The translations under genes and the position numbers were made by a program. A DNA stretch of 64,000 nucleotides from Variovorax paradoxus. Lineage in GTDB: Bacteria; Pseudomonadota; Gammaproteobacteria; Burkholderiales; Burkholderiaceae_C. How positions within the stretch are numbered: the first letter of the stretch is position 1; each line of letters starts with the position of its first letter. The notes beneath the pieces are model-generated. The model did not search any database. It was not told the DNA's origin and worked only from the letters and a program-made list of their open reading frames with translations. The stretch lies in the NCBI RefSeq assembly GCF_009498455.1, contig NZ_CP045644.1:1519001-1583000 (forward strand). Reading direction: 5' to 3'. Below are positions 7,324-15,921 of this stretch, in pieces.

Positions 7324-8244
7324 TCAGACGGGGTTGGAGTCGGTATCCGCGACGGAAGCAGAAGGCGCGGCGGCCAGCACGTCGTCGGGAATCGGCAGGT
7401 CGGGCACCACGCGCGGTGCGGGCGTGACCGGCGGTGCCACCGCGCCCGAGGCGAAGGCGCTCGCGGGCGGCATCTTGGCGACCAACTCTTCCGCGAAGGC
7501 GATGAAGGCCTGGCTGCCGCGGGCGGACGGGTCGAACACCACGCCCGGCAGGCCGTAGCTCGGCGCTTCGGCGAGCCGCACATTGCGCGGGATCACGGTG
7601 TCGAACACCTTGTCGCCGAAGTGGGACTTGAGCTGCTCGCTCACCTGCTGCTGCAGCGTGATGCGCGGATCGAACATCACGCGCAGCAGGCCGATGATCT
7701 GCAGGTTCTTGTTGAGGTTGGCGTGCACCTGCTTGATGGTGTTGACCAGGTCCGTGAGCCCTTCGAGCGCGAAGTACTCGCACTGCATCGGCACGATCAC
7801 GCCGTGGGCGGCGCACAGGCCGTTGAGCGTCAGCAGGCTCAGGCTCGGCGGGCAGTCGATCAGCACGAAGTCGTACTCGGCGCCGACGGCGGCCAGTGCC
7901 GTGCGCAGGCGCTTTTCGCGGCGGTCGAGCGCCACCATTTCGACTTCGGCGCCGGCCAGCTCACGGTTGGCGCCCAGCACGTCGTAGCTGGCCTCAGCCT
8001 CGATGAGCTTGTCGGACTTCACCCGCGCCTCGGCCACCGAGGCCGATTCGAGCAGCACGTCGTACACCGTGAGCTCCAGCTGACGCTTGTCGATGCCCGA
8101 GCCCATGGTCGCGTTGCCCTGGGGATCGAGGTCGATCATCAGCACGCGCTGGCCTACTTTGGCCAGGCCGGCGGCGAGATTGACAGTGGTGGTGGTCTTG
8201 CCGACGCCGCCCTTCTGGTTGGCGATGCAGAAAATCTTGGCCAT
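7324..8244 (-). CDS. parA: Chromosome-partitioning ATPase ParA (Soj type) with C-terminal extension
   Basis: 306 residues. The N-terminus MAKIFCIANQKGGVGKTTT carries the deviant Walker A motif (K-G-G-V-G-K-T), followed by the LDPQGNATMG switch I region and the VLIDCPPSLSLLT Walker B region. This is the ATP-dependent DNA-sliding partner of ParB. Chromosomal ParA proteins of this class are usually about 255-265 residues; here the conserved domain ends near residue 255 (AFAEELVAKMP) and is followed by about 45 residues rich in Ala and Pro, a likely disordered tail. It precedes the hydrolase and parB in the same transcript direction. Confidence 0.95.
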   Translation of the reverse strand: MAKIFCIANQKGGVGKTTTTVNLAAGLAKVGQRVLMIDLDPQGNATMGSGIDKRQLELTVYDVLLESASVAEARVKSDKLIEAEASYDVLGANRELAGAEVEMVALDRREKRLRTALAAVGAEYDFVLIDCPPSLSLLTLNGLCAAHGVIVPMQCEYFALEGLTDLVNTIKQVHANLNKNLQIIGLLRVMFDPRITLQQQVSEQLKSHFGDKVFDTVIPRNVRLAEAPSYGLPGVVFDPSARGSQAFIAFAEELVAKMPPASAFASGAVAPPVTPAPRVVPDLPIPDDVLAAAPSASVADTDSNPV

Positions 8245-8273
8245 GTGTCGTCAGTGCGGGTCGTCGGGGTCGG

Positions 8274-8888
8274 TCAGCGTGAGATCGCGAGCTTGATGCC
8301 GAAGGCGATCAAGAACGTGCCAGCCAGCTTTTCGAGCGTGGCCGAGATGCGGGGATTGGCGCGGATGCGCTCGGCCAGAAAGTGCGTGAGCAGCGTCGAG
8401 GTCAGGCCGTACAGGAAGGTCAGCACGGCGATGGTCACGGCCATGGCGCCGAAAGTGATGAGGCCCTGGTGGCGCGCCGGATCGACGAACAGCGGGAAGA
8501 AGGCCATATAGAACACGATCGCCTTGGGGTTCAGCAAGGTGATCGTCAGCGCCTGGCGCAGGAAATGGCTCGGGCGGATGTTCAAGATCGGCGCCGCACC
8601 GGGCTTGGCCAGCAGCATCTTGAGGCCGAGCCACGCCAGGTAGGCGGCGCCCAGCCACTGCACGGCCTTGAAGGCGGCCGGGTAGGCAGCCAGCACGGCA
8701 GACACGCCCGCCACTGCCGCCCACATCAAGACCTGATCTCCCAGGATCACGCCGAAGGTCGCTGCCAGGCCGCCACGAATGCCGCCTTTGCTGGTCGAAG
8801 TGATCAGCGCCAGATTGCCCGGGCCGGGAATCAGAAGGAACACGACGATGGCGGCGACGAATGCGCCGTAGTCAGCGATGCCGAACAT
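8274..8888 (-). CDS. LysE/RhtB family amino-acid exporter
   Basis: 204 residues with the LysE/RhtB pattern: an N-terminal hydrophobic helix leading into the signature LLIPGPGNLALITSTSKGG (about residues 18-36), a central NPKAIVFYMAFFPLFVD motif (about 120-137), and about six predicted transmembrane segments. The family exports amino acids or homoserine lactones by proton antiport; the substrate cannot be assigned. It lies 29 bp upstream of parA on the same strand, so some read-through into parA is possible, though the families are functionally unrelated. Confidence 0.88.
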   Translation of the reverse strand: MFGIADYGAFVAAIVVFLLIPGPGNLALITSTSKGGIRGGLAATFGVILGDQVLMWAAVAGVSAVLAAYPAAFKAVQWLGAAYLAWLGLKMLLAKPGAAPILNIRPSHFLRQALTITLLNPKAIVFYMAFFPLFVDPARHQGLITFGAMAVTIAVLTFLYGLTSTLLTHFLAERIRANPRISATLEKLAGTFLIAFGIKLAISR

Positions 8889-9002
8889 GGGATTTGCCTC
8901 GAAAAAGAGAGCCAGGGGGAGGCTTCGAGTCTAAGGCAGGCCGGCGCTGGGAAGATTGCTCCGACACCGGCTTTTGCCGGCGCCGTCGCATCTTTTACGA
9001 AA

Positions 9003-9647
9003 TCAGGCGGCCTCTTTGCGCGCCCAGACGATGCAGCGCTCGGCATCCAGGCCCGGCACCGTCAGTTGTTCCACGTGAAACACTGCGACGCCTGCCGGCA
9101 AAGCGGCGAGTTCGTCGGTCGGCAGCTTGCCCTTCATGGCCAGCCAGACACCGCCCGGCGCCAGCAGATGCACCGAGCCATTGAAGAAGTCGGGCAGCGA
9201 TGCGAAGGCCCGCGAGCTGATCACCTCGTAGCTGCCGGCCAGCGATTCGACCCGCGCGTGCAGGCCGCGCAGGTTCGGCAACTCCAGTTCGGCCGCCACC
9301 TGTTGCACGAAGGCCGCCTTCTTGGCGACGGCGTCGAGGCAGCTGACCTCGATGCCGGGCCGCATGATGGCGATCACCACGCCCGGCAAGCCGCCACCCG
9401 AACCGACGTCGAGCAACTTGCCCTTCCCAGCCCACTCGCGCTGCAGCGGTGCGACGGCTGCGAGGCTGTCGAGCAGGTGGTGCGTCATGACGCCAGCCGG
9501 GTCGCGCACGGCCGTCAGGTTGTAGACCTTGTTCCACTTGAGCATCAGCGTGCCGTAGGCCAGCAGCTGTTCGCCCTGCGTGTCGGACAGGGCCACGCCC
9601 AAGGCGGCTGCGCCTGCGCGCAGCGTGTCGAGAGGCGTCGCGCTCAT
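9003..9647 (-). CDS. rsmG: 16S rRNA (guanine-527-N7)-methyltransferase RsmG (GidB)
   Basis: 214 residues with the RsmG fold: N-terminal helical part ([22 protein letters not shown]) and the SAM-binding Rossmann motif [17 protein letters not shown] (about residues 77-93), followed by [20 protein letters not shown]. It methylates G527 of 16S rRNA; loss gives low-level streptomycin resistance in other bacteria. Its ATG overlaps the mnmG stop (ATGA), the classic gidA-gidB arrangement. A one-mismatch parS lies within the coding sequence near its 3' end. Confidence 0.96.
   Translation of the reverse strand: MSATPLDTLRAGAAALGVALSDTQGEQLLAYGTLMLKWNKVYNLTAVRDPAGVMTHHLLDSLAAVAPLQREWAGKGKLLDVGSGGGLPGVVIAIMRPGIEVSCLDAVAKKAAFVQQVAAELELPNLRGLHARVESLAGSYEVISSRAFASLPDFFNGSVHLLAPGGVWLAMKGKLPTDELAALPAGVAVFHVEQLTVPGLDAERCIVWARKEAA
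9067..9082. promoter_or_regulatory. parS site (one mismatch) inside rsmG
   Basis: TGTTCCACGTGAAACA differs at a single base from the universal parS TGTTTCACGTGAAACA. It lies in the coding sequence near the 3' end of rsmG, about 2.3 kb from parB. Confidence 0.85.
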
Positions 9648-11632
9648 GGGGCGGTGTGCGGCTCGGCGGCAGCAGCTTCGGTGGTTGTCGCGGTATCGGC
9701 TGCGGCATCGCGGGCGAAGGCCTTGTGCCCGCCCTTGCGCAGATGAATCATCAGCAGCGAGATCGCGGCGGGCGTGACGCCCGAGATACGCGAGGCCAGC
9801 CCCAGCGTTTCCGGCCGGTGCTTGTCCAACTTCTGGCGCACCTCGAAGCTCAGGGCCTTGACCTGGCCGTAGTCGAAATCCGCCGGCAGCTTCAGGTTCT
9901 CGAAGTGCGCAGCGCGCTCCACTTCGTCGTGCTGCCGTTCGATGTAGCCGGAGTACTTGGCCGAAATCTCGATCTGCTCGATCTCGGACTCGCCCAGGGC
10001 CGTACTCGCAGCGTACTTGCCGCCGTCCAGCGACATCAGCGTTGCGTAGTTCACATCAGGCCGGCGCAGCAGGTCGGCTAGGTTGTATTCGTGCTCGATG
10101 GCTTTGCCCAGCACCCGCGCCGACTCGGCCGCCGGCAGGTTGCGCGGGTTCACCCAGATCGACTTGAGTCGCTCTGTTTCACGTGAAACAACGTCGCGCT
10201 TTCGGCTGAAAGCGTCCCAGCGCGCGTCGTCCACGAGGCCCAGCTTGCGCCCTGCTTCGGTCAGGCGCATGTCGGCGTTGTCCTCGCGCAGCTGCAGCCG
10301 GAACTCGGCGCGGCTGGTGAACATGCGGTACGGCTCGGTCACGCCCTTGGTGATCAGGTCGTCGACCAGCACACCCAGGTAGGCCTCGTCGCGGCGCGGC
10401 AGCCAGGCGTCTTCGCCCCGGCACTGCAGCGCGGCATTGATGCCGGCGAACAGGCCTTGGGCCGCCGCCTCTTCGTAGCCGGTGGTGCCGTTGATCTGTC
10501 CGGCAAAGAACAGGCCGCGGATCGCACGGGTCTCGAAGCTGCTCTTGAGTTCGCGCGGATCGAAGTAGTCGTACTCGATGGCGTAGCCCGGGCGCAGGAT
10601 GTGGGCGTTTTCCAGGCCGGCCATCGAGCGCACCAGTTGGTACTGGATGTCGAACGGCAGGCTGGTCGAAATGCCGTTCGGGTAGTACTCGTGGGTCGTC
10701 AGGCCTTCGGGCTCGAGAAAGATCTGGTGGCTGTCCTTGTCGGCGAAGCGGTTGATCTTGTCTTCGACGCTCGGGCAGTAGCGCGGACCCACGCCGTCGA
10801 TCTTGCCGGTGAACATCGGGCTGCGGTCGAAGCCCGAGCGAATGATGTCGTGCGTGCGCTGGTTGGTGTGCGTCACCCAGCACGGCATCTGCCGCGGGTG
10901 CATCTCGACCTTGCCCATGAAGCTGAACACCGGTATCGGCCTCTTCTCCCCTTCGCCACCGGGCATGCCGTCGCCGGGCTGTTCGGTGCACTTCGAGAAG
11001 TCGATGCTGCGGCCATCCAGACGCGGCGGTGTGCCGGTCTTCAGGCGGCCCTGCGGCAGCTTCAGTTCCTTGAGGCGCGCCGACAGGCTGATCGCTGGCG
11101 GGTCGCCCGCGCGGCCGGCCTGGTAGTTGTCGAGGCCGACGTGGATGCGGCCGTCGAGAAAAGTGCCCGCGGTCAGCACCACGGTGCGCGCGCGGAAGGA
11201 AATGCCCACCTGCGTGACGGCGCCGACCACACGGTCGCCTTCGATCATCAGGTCGTCGACGGCTTGCTGGAACAGGCTGAGGTTCGGCTGGTTTTCCAGG
11301 CGGTGGCGGATCGCGGCCTTGTACAGCACGCGGTCGGCCTGCGCACGCGTCGCGCGCACCGCCGGGCCCTTGCTCGAATTGAGGATGCGGAACTGGATGC
11401 CCGCCTCGTCCGTGGCAATGGCCATCGCGCCGCCGAGCGCATCGACCTCTTTCACGAGGTGGCCCTTGCCGATGCCGCCGATCGACGGGTTGCAGCTCAT
11501 CTGCCCCAGCGTCTCGATGTTGTGGGAGAGCAGCAGCGTCTTGGCGCCCATGCGTGCGGAAGCGAGCGCGGCTTCGGTGCCGGCATGGCCACCGCCGACG
11601 ACGATCACATCGAATTCTTCGGGGTACAGCAT
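9644..11632 (-). CDS. mnmG: tRNA uridine-5-carboxymethylaminomethyl modification enzyme MnmG (GidA)
   Basis: 662 residues. [21 protein letters not shown] carries the FAD-binding GxGxxG motif at residues 13-18; further hallmarks are [42 protein letters not shown] and the C-terminal helical domain that binds MnmE. With MnmE it installs cmnm5 or nm5 groups on the wobble uridine of tRNAs. The C-terminus has an extra Ala/Thr-rich tail of about 25 residues. The ATG at 11632 is chosen over the longer frame because it starts the Rossmann fold. A TAAAAT -10-like hexamer lies at 11686-11691 upstream. An exact parS is embedded in the coding sequence. Confidence 0.97.
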   Translation of the reverse strand: MLYPEEFDVIVVGGGHAGTEAALASARMGAKTLLLSHNIETLGQMSCNPSIGGIGKGHLVKEVDALGGAMAIATDEAGIQFRILNSSKGPAVRATRAQADRVLYKAAIRHRLENQPNLSLFQQAVDDLMIEGDRVVGAVTQVGISFRARTVVLTAGTFLDGRIHVGLDNYQAGRAGDPPAISLSARLKELKLPQGRLKTGTPPRLDGRSIDFSKCTEQPGDGMPGGEGEKRPIPVFSFMGKVEMHPRQMPCWVTHTNQRTHDIIRSGFDRSPMFTGKIDGVGPRYCPSVEDKINRFADKDSHQIFLEPEGLTTHEYYPNGISTSLPFDIQYQLVRSMAGLENAHILRPGYAIEYDYFDPRELKSSFETRAIRGLFFAGQINGTTGYEEAAAQGLFAGINAALQCRGEDAWLPRRDEAYLGVLVDDLITKGVTEPYRMFTSRAEFRLQLREDNADMRLTEAGRKLGLVDDARWDAFSRKRDVVSRETERLKSIWVNPRNLPAAESARVLGKAIEHEYNLADLLRRPDVNYATLMSLDGGKYAASTALGESEIEQIEISAKYSGYIERQHDEVERAAHFENLKLPADFDYGQVKALSFEVRQKLDKHRPETLGLASRISGVTPAAISLLMIHLRKGGHKAFARDAAADTATTTEAAAAEPHTAP
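10175..10190. promoter_or_regulatory. parS site (perfect) inside mnmG
   Basis: TGTTTCACGTGAAACA, an exact 16-bp match to the consensus chromosomal parS, inside the mnmG coding sequence and 1.1 kb from the near-perfect site in rsmG. It is the expected loading site for the ParB encoded at 5776-6729. Confidence 0.95.
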
Positions 11633-11780
11633 TGGAAAAAAGGAGCGCACCACAGGACGCGTGCGCGGCGCAAAAAAGGGCACTAATTTTAAGCGGCGAT
11701 GCCCTGTCGTGCCCCTGGTGTGGACAAGCTAGAGGGCCACGCCAAAAATGGCCAGAGCCCGCGCCGGGATTGCGGAGGAT

Positions 11781-11797
11781 GCTATATATTTAATAGC
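11781..11797. repeat. 17-nt palindromic repeat, copy 2 (GCTATATATTTAATAGC)
   Basis: GCTATATATTTAATAGC in the gap between mnmG and the transglutaminase gene. The ends (GCTA/ATAGC) and length match the copies at 7283 and 63611. The rest of the 177-bp gap holds a TTGTCCACA (minus strand, 11727-11719) and nothing else I can name. Confidence 0.6.
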
Positions 11798-11809
11798 AAA
11801 CAACCCACG

Positions 11810-12697
11810 TCAGGCGGGCACTTGCGCGGGCTTGGGCACCGGATCGGGCTTCTCGATGCCTCGCAGCTCACCGCTGGGGGCCGGCGTGCGCGGCGGCACC
11901 GCGCGTTCGTCCTGCAGTTCCTGAATCGTGAGCTTCTTGTCGGTCATGCGCACGGCGCCGAAGATCGTGGAGAAGGCCACGTCCTTCGCATCGCGCCCCG
12001 TGCCCACGCGCACCAGCCGGTCGACGGGCGCCATGCGCGTCGGATCGAACAGCACCCACTGCCCGCCCAGCCAGGCCTCGAACACGGCGTGGAAATCCTG
12101 CGGCGGCTCGTCGAACCACACATAGCCCACCACCAGCCGCGCCGGAATGTTGAGCGCGCGGCAGAAGGTGATGCCCAGGTGCGCGAAGTCGCGGCACACG
12201 CCGGCGCGCTGCACGAACACCTCGCGCGCCGTGGTGGTCGAGTCGCTGCTGCCCGGCACGTAGACGATGCTGTCGTGGATCCAGTCGGCAATCGCCTGCA
12301 CGCGGCCGATGCCCGGCGGCAGGTCGCCGAAGAGCTGCTGCGCGCAGCGCGCCAGCAGGTCGGACTCGCAATAGCGCGTGGGCAGCAGGTCGCCCAGCAC
12401 GGCGTCGGGCAGCTGGCTCACCGGCACTTCGGGCAAGGTCGCCGGCACATGCACCACCGGGCGCCGCACCGTCGCGCGGTAGGCGATGGTCAGCGGGCCG
12501 GGTTGGGCGTCGAAGCGCACGTAGCGATTGCCGCTGTCGGCCTCGCAGCCTATCCGCAACCGCGCGGGCGGCTCGATGGTCAGCGTTTCGGCCAGCACCG
12601 TCTGCGCGCCCGTGCGCGCGGCCTCGATGTTCAGCCGCAGGTGCGCCGGGGCGTCGACCTCATAGTCCAGGCGCAGGTCGATGTGCGACAGGTGCAT
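11810..12697 (-). CDS. Transglutaminase-like cysteine protease family protein
   Basis: 295 residues. N-terminal beta-rich region (MHLSHIDLRLDYEVDAPAH) as in bacterial transglutaminase-N proteins, then a core with the catalytic triad visible: C168 in RAGVCRDFAH, H203 in QDFHAVFEAW, D218 in VLFDPTRMAP. Members act as proteases or amidases; the bacterial substrates are mostly unknown, and no signal peptide is present, so it is cytoplasmic. The start is chosen at the ATG beginning the conserved N-terminal domain; upstream frame sequence overlaps the DUF1328 gene and looks like noise. The last 35 residues are Pro-rich. Confidence 0.85.
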   Translation of the reverse strand: MHLSHIDLRLDYEVDAPAHLRLNIEAARTGAQTVLAETLTIEPPARLRIGCEADSGNRYVRFDAQPGPLTIAYRATVRRPVVHVPATLPEVPVSQLPDAVLGDLLPTRYCESDLLARCAQQLFGDLPPGIGRVQAIADWIHDSIVYVPGSSDSTTTAREVFVQRAGVCRDFAHLGITFCRALNIPARLVVGYVWFDEPPQDFHAVFEAWLGGQWVLFDPTRMAPVDRLVRVGTGRDAKDVAFSTIFGAVRMTDKKLTIQELQDERAVPPRTPAPSGELRGIEKPDPVPKPAQVPA

Positions 12698-12732
12698 GGC
12701 ACGGGCCAAGGGCGCGCCGGCCGGCAGCGCGG

Positions 12733-12918
12733 TCAATCGATCGCTTTCTTCACCGCGCCGACGCCGAGTGCGGCCAGCACCACGAACAGCACCGCCAGCA
12801 CGAGGAACAGCCCGAACAGCAGCTTGGCAATGCCCGCCGCACCGGCCGCAATGCCGCCGAAGCCCAGCAGGCCGGCCACGAGCGAGATGACCGCAAAAAT
12901 GATCGCGTACTTGAGCAT
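12733..12918 (-). CDS. DUF1328 (YtjA-type) small membrane protein
   Basis: 61 residues, [22 protein letters not shown] then a second hydrophobic helix, matching the DUF1328/YtjA family of two-helix inner-membrane proteins often induced in envelope or stationary-phase stress. A textbook RBS (AAAGGAG, 9 nt before the ATG) supports the start. It lies 35 bp upstream of the transglutaminase gene on the same strand. Role unknown. Confidence 0.88.
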   Translation of the reverse strand: MLKYAIIFAVISLVAGLLGFGGIAAGAAGIAKLLFGLFLVLAVLFVVLAALGVGAVKKAID

Positions 12919-13107
12919 GGTGAACCACTCCTTTGTTGCCTTGCAGCGGCTTGTGCCGCCGTGTCGGGACTGTAGAAAGCCCCGGCCGGCCGCCCGATAG
13001 TCGGCGCGCGCGAGCCGCCGTAGGACAAAAACGCGACGCAGCCAAACCCGCTAGCATCCCCTGCGGTCGCACAGATCTTTTCCTTCTATCCATTGGAGTT
13101 TTTTCGA

Positions 13108-13716
13108 ATGAAGCTGTACTACTCGCCCGGCGCCTGCTCGCTCTCCCCCCACATCGCGCTGCACGAAGCCGGCATTGCCTTCGAACCCGTGCTGGCCAGC
13201 ATCAAGAGCCACAAGCTGCAAGACGGCACCGACTACTACGGCATCAACCCGCTGGGCTACGTGCCGATGCTCGAGCTCGACGACGGCACCCGCCTGCGCG
13301 AAGGCCCGGCCATCGTGCAATACATTGCCGACCTCGCCCCCACCAAGAACCTCGCGCCCGCCAACGGCACGATGCCGCGCTACCGCCTGCAGGAGTGGCT
13401 GACCTTCATCGGCACCGAGATGCACAAGGGCTTCAGCCCGCTGTTCAACCCGGCCATGCCCGAAGAAGCCAAGACCATCTCCAAGGACAAGCTCAAGGCC
13501 CGCTTCGAGTGGCTCGACAGCGAACTCGCCGCCAAGCAGTACCTGATGGGCGAGCATTTCAGCGTGGCCGACGGCTACCTGTTCACCGTGACCAACTGGA
13601 CCAAGCCCACCGGCGTGGACATCTCGGCCTTCCCCAACGTGCTGGCCTGGCACGCCCGCGTGGCCGCCCGCCCCGCCGTTCAGGAAGCAATGAAGGCCGA
13701 AGGCCTGCTGAAGTAA
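13108..13716 (+). CDS. Glutathione S-transferase, beta class
   Basis: 202 residues. MKLYYSPGACSLSPHIALHEAG has the beta-class cysteine at position 10 that forms a mixed disulfide with glutathione; NPLGYVPMLELDDG is the thioredoxin-fold cis-Pro region, EGPAIVQYIAD binds the gamma-glutamyl part, and SVADGYLFTVTNW is the conserved helix-6 motif of the C-terminal domain. Length is typical. The frame is open five codons upstream, but MKLYYSP is the conserved start and has a TTGGAG RBS. A hairpin and terminator follow. Confidence 0.93.
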   Translation: MKLYYSPGACSLSPHIALHEAGIAFEPVLASIKSHKLQDGTDYYGINPLGYVPMLELDDGTRLREGPAIVQYIADLAPTKNLAPANGTMPRYRLQEWLTFIGTEMHKGFSPLFNPAMPEEAKTISKDKLKARFEWLDSELAAKQYLMGEHFSVADGYLFTVTNWTKPTGVDISAFPNVLAWHARVAARPAVQEAMKAEGLLK

Positions 13717-13728
13717 GCCGAAGCCCAC

Positions 13729-13752
13729 CGATCCGGGGGAAAACCCGGATCG
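13729..13752 (+). other. Perfect hairpin (CGATCCGGG/CCCGGATCG)
   Basis: A 9-bp perfect inverted repeat with a GGAAAA-type loop directly after the GST stop, without a T-run. With the terminator that follows it probably protects the 3' end of the GST mRNA. Confidence 0.5.
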
Positions 13753-13762
13753 ATTCAGCCAG

Positions 13763-13788
13763 AAGCCGCCTTGCGCGGCTTTTCTTTT
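13763..13788 (+). terminator. Intrinsic terminator after GST gene
   Basis: AAGCCGC-CTTG-CGCGGCTT stem followed by TTCTTTT; isolates the GST gene from the downstream CoA-transferase operon. Confidence 0.8.
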
Positions 13789-13798
13789 GCCTCATAAA

Positions 13799-13820
13799 CT
13801 CTATAAATAGAACTTTAGAG
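13799..13820 (+). promoter_or_regulatory. AT-rich palindromic operator overlapping a -10 box upstream of the CoA-transferase operon
   Basis: CTCTATAAATAGAACTTTAGAG contains TCTAT-AA-ATAGA (13800-13811) nested within CTCTA/TAGAG. TATAAA at 13802-13807 is a good -10 hexamer; transcription would start near 13814 and the ATG is at 13831 with a GAGG ribosome site. The last gene of the operon is a GntR/UTRA regulator, so this is the obvious candidate autoregulatory operator. Assignment is inference. Confidence 0.5.
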
Positions 13821-13830
13821 ATTGAGGCCG

Positions 13831-15084
13831 ATGTCTTCTTCTTCGCCTTCTTCCAGCCCGGACGAACCCGGCGCACCCGGTGCACGTGGCCCGCTCACCG
13901 GCGTGCGCGTCGTCGACGTCACGACCATCTTCATGGGCCCTTCGGCCACGCAGATGCTCGGCGACCTCGGCGCCGACGTGATCAAGGTCGAAGCGCCCGA
14001 GGGCGACGTGGTGCGCGGCATTGGCGCCCAGGGCCAGCAGAAGATGGGCCCGCTGTTCCTGGGCATGAACCGCAACAAGCGCAGCATCGCGCTCGACCTG
14101 AAGTCGCCCGAGGGCCGCGCCGCGCTGCTCGACCTCGTGCGCGACGCCGACGTGCTCACCTACAACGTGCGCCCGCAGGCCATGGAGCGCCTGGGCCTGG
14201 GCTACGACGCGCTCGCCGCCCTCAACCCGCGCCTGCTCTACGTCGGCATGTTCGGCTTCTCGCAGCGCGGGCGCCATGCCGCGAGCGCGGCCTTCGACGA
14301 CCTCATCCAGGCCGCCTGCGCCCTGCCCCAGGCCATGGCCATGGGCAGCCCCGACGGCACGCCGCGCTACCTGCCCATCACCATCGCCGACCGCTCGGTG
14401 GGCCTGTATGCCTTCGGCGTGATCAGCGCCGCGCTCTACGGCCGCGAGCGCACCGGCCGCGGCCAGCGCATCGACGTGCCGATGTTCGAGACCATGGTGC
14501 CGCAGGTGCTCGGCGACCACCTCTACAACCAGACCTTCGTGCCGCCGCAGGGCGACTTCGGCTACCCGCGCCTGCTCTCGCCCGAACGCCGCCCCTACCC
14601 GACACGCGACGGCCACGTCTGCTGCCTGATCTACACCGACCCGCAGTGGCGCGCCTTCCTCGCCGCCATCGGCCAGCCCGCACTGTTCGACAGCGACCCG
14701 CGCTTTGCCGACATCCGCGCGCGCACGCGGCACATCGACGCGCTCTACGCGATGGTCGGCGAGGCGCTGGCCACGCGCACCACCGCCGAGTGCCAGGCCC
14801 TGCTCGCGGGCACCGACATCCCGGTGTTCCCGATGCACACCTTCGACACGCTGCTCACCGACGCGCACCTGCAGGACATCGGTTTCTTCAGCGAGATGGA
14901 CCACCCCGACGTCGGCCGCATCCGCCAGATGGCCGTGCCCAGCGAATGGTCCGGCACGCCGCCCGGCCCCGCCACGCCGCCGCCGCGCCTGGGCCAGCAC
15001 AGCCGCGAGGTGCTGCGCGAAGCGGGCTACGACGACGCGCGCATCGACGCCCTCATTCACAACGGCGCCGTGCGCGCATCCTGA
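13831..15084 (+). CDS. Class III (CaiB/BaiF, formyl-CoA-transferase-like) CoA-transferase
   Basis: 417 residues. After a low-complexity Ser/Pro leader (1-20) the protein has the family III features: PLTGVRVVDVTTIFMGP, LGADVIKVEAPEGD, NRNKRSIALDLKSPEGR and the catalytic Asp candidate D157 in AFDDLIQA. These enzymes move CoA between carboxylic acids through an enzyme-bound mixed anhydride. It is the first gene of a five- or six-gene operon and probably activates the substrate. The ATG at 13831 has a GAGG ribosome site. The next gene begins inside its stop codon (ATGA). Confidence 0.9.
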   Translation: MSSSSPSSSPDEPGAPGARGPLTGVRVVDVTTIFMGPSATQMLGDLGADVIKVEAPEGDVVRGIGAQGQQKMGPLFLGMNRNKRSIALDLKSPEGRAALLDLVRDADVLTYNVRPQAMERLGLGYDALAALNPRLLYVGMFGFSQRGRHAASAAFDDLIQAACALPQAMAMGSPDGTPRYLPITIADRSVGLYAFGVISAALYGRERTGRGQRIDVPMFETMVPQVLGDHLYNQTFVPPQGDFGYPRLLSPERRPYPTRDGHVCCLIYTDPQWRAFLAAIGQPALFDSDPRFADIRARTRHIDALYAMVGEALATRTTAECQALLAGTDIPVFPMHTFDTLLTDAHLQDIGFFSEMDHPDVGRIRQMAVPSEWSGTPPGPATPPPRLGQHSREVLREAGYDDARIDALIHNGAVRAS

Positions 15085-15905
15085 TGACCACCACCGCTTC
15101 TTCCTTCATCGCCTGCGACATCGACGGCCACGTCGCCACCCTCGCGCTCGACCGGCCCGAACGCCGCAACGCCTTCGACCTCGAGATGCGCGCGCAGATG
15201 TTCGATGCGATCCGCAATGCCGTCGAAGACCCACAGGTTCGTGCCATCGTCCTCACCGGGCGCGGCGGCCACTTCTGCGCGGGCGGCGACGTCAAGGGCA
15301 TGCGCGAGATCGAACGCCTCGAAGCATCCGCCGGCCGCCTGCGCATGAAGGACGCACAGGCCGGCATGCGCCTGCTGATGCAGAGCGACAAGCCCGTCGT
15401 CGCGGCCGTCGAGGGCTGTGCCTACGGCGGCGGCTTCGGCCTTGCGCTGACGGCCGACATCGTGCTCGCCGCGCCCAGCGCGCGCTTCTGCATGTCGTTC
15501 ATGAAGGTCGGCCTCGTGCCCGACTGCGGCTCGCTCTTCACGCTCGCGCGCAGCGTGGGCCTGAACCGCGCCAAGGCGCTGATGCTGTCGGCGCGCGAGC
15601 TCGACGCACAGACCGCGAGGGACTGGGGCATCGTGCATGAAGTCATCGCCGCCGAGGCGCTGCTGCCGCACGCACAGGCCCTCGCCGCCGTACTGGCGAA
15701 CGGCCCCGCCACCGCCATCGCCCTCACCAAGCAGGGTCTGCAGCGCACCTTCGACAGCGACATGGACGCGATGTTCGAGTTCGAAGCCATGGCGCAAGGC
15801 CTGGCCTTCGCCACCGACGACCACCGGCAGGCCATCGACGATTTCACGCAGCGCCGGCCGGCGCGCTTCCAGTGGCCCGCCTCGCCCTCCTCTTCTTCCT
15901 CTTGA
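15084..15905 (+). CDS. Enoyl-CoA hydratase/isomerase (crotonase; PaaG-like isomerase features)
   Basis: 273 residues with both crotonase oxyanion segments: GGHFCAGGDVKGM and GCAYGGGFGLALTADIVLA. Where classic hydratases carry the first catalytic Glu (PE), this protein has SFMKVGLVPDCGS, the LVPDxG pattern of PaaG-type delta-isomerases in which the Asp acts as base. A double-bond isomerase or ring-modifying role is therefore at least as likely as hydration. ATGA overlap with the CoA-transferase shows translational coupling. The tail ends in a run of serines. Confidence 0.88.
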   Translation: MTTTASSFIACDIDGHVATLALDRPERRNAFDLEMRAQMFDAIRNAVEDPQVRAIVLTGRGGHFCAGGDVKGMREIERLEASAGRLRMKDAQAGMRLLMQSDKPVVAAVEGCAYGGGFGLALTADIVLAAPSARFCMSFMKVGLVPDCGSLFTLARSVGLNRAKALMLSARELDAQTARDWGIVHEVIAAEALLPHAQALAAVLANGPATAIALTKQGLQRTFDSDMDAMFEFEAMAQGLAFATDDHRQAIDDFTQRRPARFQWPASPSSSSS

Positions 15906-15921
15906 CTCAAGGACCCACCGC

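Noticed and set aside
8940..9000. GCCGGC-AAAA-GCCGGT hairpin downstream of rsmG as a terminator
   Set aside because: The stem is fair but there is no T-run on the minus strand, so intrinsic termination is not supported.
11719..11727. TTGTCCACA (minus strand) upstream of mnmG as a possible origin element
   Set aside because: A single one-mismatch DnaA box with no companion boxes, trios or AT-rich stretch; chance occurrence cannot be excluded.
12933..15905. A 990-codon plus-strand frame running through the GST and CoA-transferase genes
   Set aside because: Only its last 273 codons, from the ATG at 15084, encode a recognisable protein (crotonase). The rest is an off-frame reading of two real genes.
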